Below, one piece after another: positions 26,601 to 37,575 of a DNA stretch of 64,000 nucleotides. A model generated the notes under the pieces. It had not been told where the DNA came from and ran no database searches. It saw nothing but the letters and a program-made list of their open reading frames with translations. The stretch is from Echinometra lucunter (lineage: Eukaryota; Echinodermata; Echinoidea; Camarodonta; Echinometridae): assembly GCA_029962745.1 (NCBI GenBank), contig CM057153.1, positions 37,181,662 to 37,245,661 on the forward strand, given 5' to 3'. Positions within the stretch are counted from its first letter, which is position 1. Every line of letters begins with the position of its first letter. Both the position numbers and the translations under genes were made by a program.

Positions 26601-29600
26601 ATGCTAGAAACATACACATGAATGAAAGTGAATATCACATACTGTACACCTCACAAAAATGTTTTGTTAAGTACGTGTATTTGTGATCTAACAAAATTTG
26701 CATGCCTCAAAATGATTGAATGATAACATAAAACAATGAACATTCCACAATGGATTTTTAAAAAATGGAAATACAGTCATTTAACTACTCACAAGAGGTC
26801 CATGTTATGAAAGATACTACTTACATGTAAAAGTACATGTAGGCCTATACATTTATTTCTACTGGTATACACACACGTGTAAATGTAACTTTAGCTCAGC
26901 ATCTTGATGACTAATTAAATACATGTATGCAATAATGCAAACACCCATATTTTTGTAACATCTATTATTTCTTTCTTGATGGATTATGGACCATGGAAAA
27001 TAGCCTATTAAGAAGAGAATGTAGGTCCACAATTTGTGAATTTTTGTAAGTTAGACCAGAGACATTTACCTGTTTAAAGGCATGGGCTAGCTTTGTGAGC
27101 AGCCAATTTAAAAAATTCTCAAACTAAGATGAAACATGTATGAGTACTTGTAGATGTATTTTTACTCAAAAACCCTGAAACCAACCGTAATTTGGAATGA
27201 AAAACTGTTGGTAAGACGCAAACCGCGATTTTATTATTTATGGTCTCGGAGATGGGAAAAAACAGGACTGTTTTGCTTGAGTTTAAAAAAATCTGTTATC
27301 TGCCTCCCTTTGTGTGATATGCCAATACACACAGTACGGTCCGGTGAGCCATGCGCGCACTCCTTACATGTACGTCTAGTCTCTGTGCAACTGACCCTTA
27401 AATATTTTTCAAACATTGGTTCACATTTCTAGTATTTAAAAATACTTCCTGTGGATATTATACTATGAATGTTTCAGACTGGTATTTTTACACTATAACC
27501 CTAATGCTTAACCCATTTTCAAGTAGCAAAATGAGTTTTTAAAAAATTATAACAATGTTAACCAATGCCTTTAAACTGTAAGCCTGCATACACGTATATT
27601 ACATGAACATGTGGACCATTTTCATTGCATACGTAATTTTTTTTTTAAATGATGCGCTTTTTCGGGGGGGGGGGGGGAGGGGATGTTAAAATGAAAATCT
27701 TAAAGTTTTGATAGATTAACTTGTAAATTTAAGACCATGTAAAAAGAAAAGGATGAGTAAAATGCTAAAACAGATGTAAAACACATAGGTCATGTGTCAT
27801 GAACTTGCCTCCCAAAAAGGGTGGTGCTGTTACATTTTGTGCTTTCAAACTGAAGTATTTCTTAATTTTTATCAGAACCATTGAGGCTACCATAGTAAGT
27901 TTGGTATTGTCTAAAAGCTGTATTAACAAGCAATTAGTCTGCCAAGTTTTACGGCTATAGGTAATATATAACTTAAATTACAGCCTTTTATATCTGGAAG
28001 GCCAGGGGTGGTGCCGGAAGCGGCGCTCCTGGAAGCGGCGCTGTATGTACAAAATGAATGGGAAAATTCAGATTTCAGTGCATTTTTTTGAAAAATGTTG
28101 ATATTTTGTCAAAACTTGTCATCTGACTTCATATTGTACCAAATTAAAGCTAATATACTCCTCTTTACAGCTCTATGATTGAAAAGTGAATTTAGCTAAG
28201 CAATGGTAGTGTTTAAAACTGAAATACTTGGAATTTTAGGTAAAAAATGGTACTGCCTGTACAAATTCAATACGGAACTTATATTTTTTCAATAGTTTTG
28301 GAAAAATGTCCATATTTTGGTCAAAACTTGCAATATAGCTTCACTTCTGGTTCCAAATTAAAGCTATTATATTCAGCTTTACTATCTTATAATTGACAAA
28401 TAAGCATGACTGTCATGAATACATTATAGAACACTTGATATACGGTGGTTCATTAAAGTGTTTGATAATTTATGCAAAAATCTTTATATTTTTTAGTTAT
28501 TACATGATCATAGACCCAAGACAATTATACCTTGCTGAAAAGGTCTGAATGTCTTCTGTAAGGATATAACATTAGAACTGCCCTAGGAGTATCACAGAAA
28601 AGGTTGTGTTGAAAATAATGAGATAATAAAAATTATTACAATTTTCATTTTAATGTTTACAATTTTTTTCCATCTTACATCCTGTGCCATCTTTTATTGC
28701 ATATTTAGATTCTCCTTGTAATTTCGTTTCAGAAAATATATACTTTTGCTATTACAGGGTTCATACTTGAGGAGATATCAGCTTTCAAAGTTAGAAGTAC
28801 ACTACTGAAGGTAGAATCACCATGTAAAGTAGGCAACCTTGTGACACATGGCCCATAACACAAAACGAAAAATGGAAATAAAAATGCCAAAGTTCGCAGC
28901 AAGTGATTGAGTTTTGCGCTATAGGCATTCATATTGAGAAGGATGTTAGCTATTCATCAAGCAGTACACCTTTCAACTACACTTGACCTTTAATCCTTGT
29001 ACTTTAAAAAGCCTTTAAGGTCAGAAGATGTGATGAATTCCTGCTTGTCCTCAGCATTCGTGTCAATTTTCCAAAAGTCTGGTAGGAAATCTAATAACCG
29101 GAAAAGCAATGACTCAAATTTCCTGTAACTCGTATGTTTTGAGGAATAATTCGCAGCAGTGTTGTTTCAGATCAGCTGCGTTGTACGGATGAGCCCATTG
29201 TGCAGGACATGTCCTTTACACACGCATTTCCAGTAGGGCAGGTAACACTTTTCTGTGGATTTATGTGGATATTTTGGTGGGATATTCGGACTATACATTC
29301 ATGCTCTGTGGAATCTCTTCTGGTCTTGCATCCATTCTTTGGAATACTGCATTTTGTTGTTGTTTTTGGAGGACAAATGTGAGAGTGGCTTGATATAAAG
29401 TTATGACATTATAGGCATCTGCAGTGTTATGAAAACTTATTCAATATACAAGTACATGTATGCATATATGTAGCGTACGTGTATGTTCGACAGCTCATGA
29501 GTTGTGTTCATAGATATCTTCAGCACTCTATTTTTTCCCCTGTGGATATATGTGGGAACCACTTATACAGTGTAAATATATCAAGACTGATGAAGGAGTG

Positions 29601-32600
29601 GTAGATTCTTTATCATTCTTAGTTTGGAGACTCGTAAATTTGCATTGAATTGAAGACTTGAATTGAATCAGAGAGTCTGTCTTGTGAGGCACTTTGTTTC
29701 AAGATGTTCACTACATCAACCACACAACCCCGTTCAAAGCGTAGAACCACCACCATAGGCTCCACCACGCTCTCTGTGGAAGACCTGCTTCGGTACCACA
29801 GAGAAAAGACTTACAATCAATCCCTCCTCTTTCCTCCTCCCACTTACCCGCCCGATCTAGACCAATGCCGGCAAGTTCCGCAGCGAGGACCATGTAATAT
29901 GCAGGAGAAGCGGTTCTTCTACAATGTGACAAGTGCCAGCTGTCAGGAGTTCATCTATGGTGGGTGCGAAGGCAATGACAACCGCTTCATGGACGAGGAG
30001 TCCTGCATGGATGCCTGTAAAGGTAAGTCTTAGAGTGTATGTCTTATCATGATACATGTACCTATAGTCACATAAATCAGAGCAATACCAGATTGACGAT
30101 AGACCAAACAAAACTTGCATTACCCCCCCCCCCCCCCCTCCCTTGAGAAGCAGTTTTTAGAATTTGAATACTGTGCAGATTTTCTGGTTTTACTGTTTTG
30201 TATGCACAAAGGTAAAATATTGGATTTTGATGTGTGATACTTTTGTGGGGTGTAGTAATATACAAGTACATGTAGATTGCAAGGAAAAAGAAAATGAAAC
30301 AGTTCCATGTACATACATGTACATGGATACTTGCCCAAGGGGAGTATGTAAATATGTGGTTTTTCAGAGTGGTTTTTAATCCTTGCCATACATGTACATG
30401 TATCTTTATCCTATTTGATGAAATGATGGAGCATTGATATGAAAAAGAAGAAGGAGAAGAAGGAGAAGGAGGAGGAGAAGAAGGAAGAAGGAAGAAGAAG
30501 AAAAGAAGAAAGAAGGAAGAAGGAAGAAGAAGAAGAAAGAAGGAAGAAGAAGAAGAAAGAAGAAAGAAGGAAAGAAGGAAGAAGGAAGAAGGAAGAAGAA
30601 GAAAGAAGAAAGAAGGAAGAAGAAAGAAGAAAGAAGAAAGAAGAAGATGAGAAATACAAGTTCATGCGACTGGTATATTTAATCAGCTGAGTCTGAAATT
30701 TAGAAGTAGTAGGTCTAGGAGACTCTATGTCTGTTGGCCTCAAGGTGATTTGAAGCCCATATAAGAAAAGTATTTTTACCATCCTTCCCTCGTACCCTCT
30801 CACCATTTTGTTATAGAAGAAAGAAATGTGTGTTTCAAATGATAAGGTACAGTAGATATGGACAGTGTGGGATTAGGACAAGATTTAATGGTCCATGTTA
30901 TTGAATCTAAAGTACCTTATAAAGTATTTCAGTGCCCCCCCCCCCCTCTGGCACAAAAAGTGATCCCTCAAACTCAAAGATTTCCTTTGAAGGAATCATC
31001 CTCTCTTGTAATTTCCCTCTTGTATATGCCCCACCTTCCATTCCACTATTACCCAGTTGTCTCCACTGTCTTACTTTGGTTGTTTCCTCTTCTAAACCTT
31101 AACAAATTTGAAAGTATATTGTGTCTCTCCCACATCCTTCCCTTATTTCCTCTTCGGAACACAAATATACGTGTACAGTTGCGTTAGTGTGTTGGGACAG
31201 TCGTTTCATGAAATCTAAAAGTTTTTGTTCTATTATTTTGTTTAAAGGAATTCATGAACTTTAAAAGGCCATGCCTTGTAAACATGGCCTTTCTTACAAT
31301 TTAGAATTCTTCAGGTGATCTTCTATTTTCAATGTAAATGCATCTATTATCTATCGGTGACCACTTAATGTTGTTTTTATTATTCACATTATTATGCTTG
31401 TACATGTACTTATGGGTCTAATTTTTTTAAAGATTATATTTATATCAGATGATAAAAATTGGATTCTTGAGCTTATAATGACAGAACTTTTAACTTCAAA
31501 TGTTGATCAAATGTTTTCTAGTGAACAACATATTTTTCTTTATGGGAATGGGGAGTACAATGTGTAGTGGTTGTCATAAGAAAGAAAATTTGAAGGAGGG
31601 AGGTTTATTGAAAGCCAGCATGTACATGTCCATTGAAACATTGACTAACAGTAGACATGTACATGTACGTTTACCTACCAGGATGCATCCCTAATCCTGT
31701 CTTCAGCAAGGATGAAACAGTAGACCCAAGTGTACACTTGTCTAGTTCTTTGTAACCTTCTTTATAACAAGGTCAAGGGTGGAAGAAGCTTTGCTAATGT
31801 TGTCTAGACAGAGCTCTTTTGTGAGTTCCTTCAATCTGCATCCTGCCTATTGTTGTTGCAATTGTTTTTGTATTATGTAGCAATTGTAGCATCATCCGTA
31901 GCCAAAACAGACCAAAGCAGTCGTACTGCATATTACCTAACTACTTATGGGTGGGGGTGGGGGGGCTTATACATGTACCTACAATGCAGCCACAGTTTGG
32001 AAAGTCAGTTGTGTAGATGTCTTATCATAATACTATGACCCACTTAGATCCATTGCAAAACTGCTGTCCCAGATGTTTCCAGGGGTCATGAGGAACAGAT
32101 CATGAAAATATCTCTGAAAATGTTGTCTTGTCTACCACACTGATTACAGTGATTTTATATCGTCAATTCACATGTACTACTAAAGATGGAATTAGTTTAC
32201 TGGATGAATATGTTGGTCTTGGATTCATCCAAGATTTAAGAGTTATTTACATTTTTTTGCAGTCGAGGATTGTAAATGAATATATTTCAATTGATTTTTA
32301 TGCCTCTTACCATCGGTCCGAAGGTGGTGCCAGAGGCATTATGCTTTGGGGTAATGGGTTGTCTGTTTGTCCGTCCATCCTGCTTTTTTGTTAATGCAAT
32401 ATCTCAAGAATCATTTGAGGCATTAATTTCATACTTGGTCCTAGTATGTACATGTATCACCATAGGTAGATGATCCAAATAGATTTTGGGGTATTTAGGT
32501 CAAAGGTCATAGGCATCTGACGTATTTGCAAAAATAATGTTTCCATGATATCTTGGCATATATGGCGGAAATTTTAGTCAAAGATGAGTGAAATATATTT

Positions 32601-35600
32601 TTAGGTGGAAGAGGTAATAGTAACTAGTATGTAGAGCTCTGTAGTAGAGATGTGCATAAATTGAAAAAATGCGTGGGATGCAGAGGCCTAATTTTTTTCG
32701 ATGGCACAGGGTCACATTGCTTTTGTTCTAAATGTTGCTTAAAGGAGAAGTCTAGGTGATTTCTGTAAGCATGGATCATAAAGAGAAAAAATTCAGCAGC
32801 TAGAAAATGTCTTACATGTACTTACCCGACATACATGTACCCTAGGATTACTGAGTAATCAACAATTAACTTGTATAAACAGTACTTCTAGTACGAGCCC
32901 ATTTTCATCCACAATACAGTTCGCACCCAGGCCCAGTGACATGGCTAATGCACCGCAGGCAGGCCAGGCGATGCAAGCGATATGCGTGTACGACATTCCG
33001 GCTCGAAGTGGTCTTCGCATACTTTCTTTAACTTCGAAAATTTCTAAGTTATGAAATCGAATTTGTCCGTTCTAATATCATTAATCCATCAGGCACATCT
33101 CTCCCTGTCCGTCAGGGGATTTGGGATTGCAAAAAAACTTCTCTTTGGAACAGAACTGGTTTGATTTGCAAACCCAAAAGCTAGACATATCGGCATTTTG
33201 CATAGAGAATGTGCAGAGAATAAGTGTGCAGAGAATAAGTGCGCATGCGCAGTGCAACTGTATCGCCTACGGCCCTATGTCACACGACCAATGACCATAT
33301 TTGGGTTTCGGTGGGAAAGTCAATTATTCGGAGTAAGAAAGCCAACACTTAATCGGTATTTAAAAATCACAGAACTCACTTTGATAAATGAAAGTAGCAT
33401 TGTCTGTTAGCGTAAATTTTAAGCTTTATAGTGTAATTTTAATAAAAATCGTCTGGACTTCTCCTTTAATATATATATCCTGCCTTATATCATTTGTATT
33501 CTGTAACTGTGAGAGAGAAGGTTCTTGTGAATTGATACAGTACTCTTGGTCTCTCTGGTTCCCATCACATCAACCATGCTAATTTCTTTTGAATTATTTA
33601 CAATGGGTGTCAGTGTGATATCTTTGCAGCTGTTAAATTGCAAGTTTTCTGCTTGAGTTCTTTCTCATCGGACATGTATATACTGTTCATAATTGTGCAC
33701 CATAGAAGAATACTACCATGTAGGTTACTTTAACATGTTGAAAATAATTCATATGGGCTATTCCATGATTAAGTGGACATCGCCCTAAACTTTATTGAAA
33801 ATAATTCATATGGGCTATTCCATGATTAAGTGGACATCGCCCTAAACTTTATTTTTGCTCTTTCTCAAATTCAGGTCAATTGTAGTGGTTAAAACTCATA
33901 CAGAAATTGTAAATGCAAGGAGGTTTCATACTCACCCCCCCGAAAAAATTTGTTCCAAATGTCTCCTTATAGCAGAATCCGAACCATACAAAGACTTACA
34001 TATATGGGACTATGCACAGTTTTTTAGACTTAGAAAACTATCGGTTCATTTGTAAATTTTCAGTTGGATAACCTGAAGGACATTGTGTCTCACCAAATTA
34101 AAAGAAAATATTACAAAATAAGTTGCTGAAAAGGTATAAAAATCTAAAATATGTAGTGCTGGACAAAGTGTAACATGACTAACCGTAATGTGACTAACCA
34201 AGATTTTGGGGTCTACTTAAAAAAACAGAGAGGAAAACTTTTAAATTTTTGTGGATAAACATTTATCATCATATCAGAAGTAAAGCTGATATGGCTCTAA
34301 GTTCGAGGTACAACACAGTAAGGAAATTTTTTTTTTCAAAAGCATTGCTAATTGTTTGGTGTCCTTTTTTTTGTAACGTAACTACCCATGGTCAAATGTT
34401 CTCATTACAGCTCCGGCATTGTCCAGTTGCTTTTTATTTTTTTATGTATTGTAGACCTTGGGTGGGAGAATATGTTTCAAGATTAGGACTAGAAATGAAA
34501 TGGATATTTATTTAGCTGCATCAAAAGGTATAACATTTGCTCAAATGTAACGTTACTAATCATGGAATTGCCCATATACACTGTACATTATATGAATTCA
34601 CAAGTTGCTTTGTTAAGTGCACTGGAGAAAGTTTCCAATTGTATGAAATGTATGACAATATTTCAGAGTTTATCAATTTTCTCGGTTAGTTGAAACAACA
34701 GTGAAAGCTTCTGTTTGCTGCCAGTGTCAAGTGACCTTTATTTTTAGAATGCTTCCCTCTTATGAAATAGCAGGTCTGTATTAACCAGTTGAGTACAGTT
34801 TGATTCGGGTATAACATGCATTATCGGGCATAGCATTCAATTGTTTAAATAATAGTGCCTGTAGTGTAGTTGTCATATTGTGCCTTTCTCAAAAGCAAAG
34901 TACAGATCCAAGTCACCCAATTAGAAATTAATGGAACTTCCACAAATTTTGAAAGTAGGTTCAGATTATTTTCAGTTTCAGTCTGTGAAATTATTTAATA
35001 ATTGTACTAATTCACTGAAGAAAATGGTTGCAGACAATTTGCAAAAGTTTAGGTGACTAAGTTTGTACTTTAACTTTGCATTATTTGTGGGCACATTCAT
35101 TCACTACATGTCCTGTGGTATATTTTTAATTTCAGTTTTTCTTGTGAACGTCTTTCTTGAACTACAGATTACCAGCCTGGTGGACCTCAGCCAGGCATCA
35201 GCATAGCTGGCGTGGCAGCGCTAGTGGCAGGACCTATTTGTCTGATCTGTATATCAGTGCACCCTCTACCTGTTGCTCAGACAGAGTCCATCATGCAGGG
35301 ATGATGGACATGGTCCTATAGAAACTGGATCCAATGAGAAACTAATCCCATCTCAGCAGCTTCGTGATCTAGTGGATCCAACTACATCTGGATCAGGATC
35401 AGGTAAATAAAGGAATAACTCTAAGATGGGAGAGGGGAGAAAAGAATTTTTAGTATGCATAAGGAAATTTCAGTCAGCACCTTAGAGTTTTGCCAAGTGC
35501 ATGATAATATCTTGAAAAGGTGACTGAAGAAGGATAAGGTGAAATAAGGAGTGTAGCGAAGATCATTTCGTTGACTTCTAGATGGACATGATCATATGCA

Positions 35601-37527
35601 GGAAATCAGATCCAAAGATAAGCTGATCCCATTTCAAAAGCTTTAAATGATCTGATAGATCGTAGTACATCTGGCTCAGAATTAGGTAAATCAAAAAGAA
35701 AAAGAAAGATGGAGAAGGAGAAAAAAGAAAAAAAAGAAGAATGAACAAAAAAGCTGCAAAGAAAGTATGAAGTTATGCCTCTCGTTATTTTTCTAGTGTA
35801 CCTTATATATTGAAAACTAAAGAAAAATCGGGGGGGGGGGGGGGTGAAAAGAATGGGCACAATATAATTTTCTTTGAATGTTAAGACCATGAATTTTAAA
35901 GGTTTTTTTTTTTTTTTTTTATATAGGGCTACTTTAAATTACATTATGAAGTTCATGCTTATGTATTGAAAAAAGGGGAAAGGAGAGTTAAGTAGGTGAG
36001 TTTTCAGTAGTTTTTACTGGCCTACCTAAGACACACATTGCATCTTTAGCAATTTAGAATAACTTAAGGCAAACAGCCCCACCCCCTCTCTAGTTCCACC
36101 TTCTCTCTCTATATGAAAATCAAAAAAATTAAAACAATAATTTAAAAAAAGGGGGATTAATGGAAAAAGACTAGAGAAGATAGATTACAAGCAGACAGAC
36201 ACAACATGCATCCCTGAAGATATGCATTTTAAATCCATATAAGTAAGATGACTTGAGGGTTTTCCCCCACTTTAACCAAGAATATCAATGGTCTGTTATT
36301 TCTTTATTTCATCAGTACTTTCTAGAGTCTCGTTATAGCCATAATGCTTAAAAACCATATATGTAAATGATAGATCACTACTTGATATACTCAGATTTGT
36401 CTGGTCATTCCCCTCATGGAGTGCTTCCATGCATTGAATAAAATGAGCCTTGATTAATCAGTCTGTCTATCTCACTACAGTACATTACTAAAGATAGACT
36501 CTGAGCAGGTGGTTACCTGTAGCTTCATTTTTTAAACAATAGTCTACGTACATCTTGTCTGCAAGCTTATGATATATTATGACACTCAACAAAATGTCAT
36601 TATAGTTAAAGCATAGATCTACCTGCATACTAGGTATTGAAAGGCAGTATTTAACTTTTCTAAATGTACATTGTGTGTTAAAATAAGTTAGAATTATGGG
36701 GAACAAGATTATGTAAAGTTATTGACACAGTCTGAGCAGACTTCTTTTTATGTGAATGCAACAAATGCTTTGTTAACCTGTTTCCTTCGGGAACTGAGTG
36801 GTCCCTGTATTAAGTCTATGGAATATTGAGAATTCGGTAGTCAACACATCAAAGACGCTGGTGAGATACAACAAAAACCAGATGGAAGCAGTGGAGATGA
36901 AATGATAGTTCATTTTTTTCTCTACTGTATTTTGTCTGACCTGTTGACAACCGATTGGTAGGGATATGAGATAGGATGCCTCAAACAGATACAGTGCTAC
37001 TTGTATCACCCAATGAATGTTTCTTTGGTGGGAATGATAAAAATGCTGATATCCAGATTTATTAAGCAGTTTGAGATGGTTTTAATGGGTTTTTTTTAAG
37101 CTGATCTTGAATATAATGGAAATCAGTTTTAAGAAAAATTGGACTTATGTTATTCTAAATTGCTAAAGATGCAATGTATGATTTAGATAGAGAGTAAAAA
37201 CTAATGAAAGCTTGCTGAAAACAATTTAGACTGAAGGGCTCCTTCTCACATTTGCCATATGGGAAACCAAGTGTTCACCCCTTTCTCTCTTCGTGGAACT
37301 AGTAATCTCATTCAGAACACTCATACTAGAGTGATTTATTTCTATTTCATTGTAGAAAGATTGACCTCTTCTGCTTTGCTTATAAATAGTTTACAAATGC
37401 AAGTAAAATGAAGTCACCTGACAGGCATAATAAGAAGGGTATACTGTATCGTGTATTAATAACTACAAAAGGACAAGATTTTAGGTGGTTTTCTTGTGGA
37501 ACACATTTGCTGATTGTTTATTAATTC

Positions 37528-37575
<48 letters not shown>

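Larger units (their letters stand above)
18450..29170. other. Receptor intron 2
   Basis: A 10.7-kb intron packed with repeats: foldback at 18979-19824, repeat family member at 23567-23835, DR1 array at 23858-24717, hAT MITE at 24761-25125, inverted-repeat element at 27072-27576 and duplicated block at 28085-28420. A possible minus-strand coding fragment sits at 21304-21507. Confidence 0.7.
30023..35167. other. Receptor intron before the transmembrane exon
   Basis: A 5.1-kb intron. It has C-runs (30122-30138, 30936-30947), a purine tract, a single DR1-bearing repeat near 32300-32520 and two inverted-repeat elements listed separately. No further exon was recognised. Confidence 0.65.

Noticed and set aside
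29672..29703. Alternative upstream start of the Kunitz exon at 29672 giving direct phase-1 joining to the ectodomain exon
   Set aside because: The acceptor (TTGAATTGAATCAG) lacks a pyrimidine tract; 29704 with the 71-nt exon fits phase and has better splice sites. It remains a minor possibility.
30411..30806. Ser/Phe-rich minus frame and Lys/Glu-rich plus frame
   Set aside because: Both come from a GAA/GGAA purine tract with no domain or splice support.
35248..35262. Tiny intron instead of a frameshift in the transmembrane exon
   Set aside because: No GT-AG pair of plausible length lies there, and removal of a single base gives a perfect family match.
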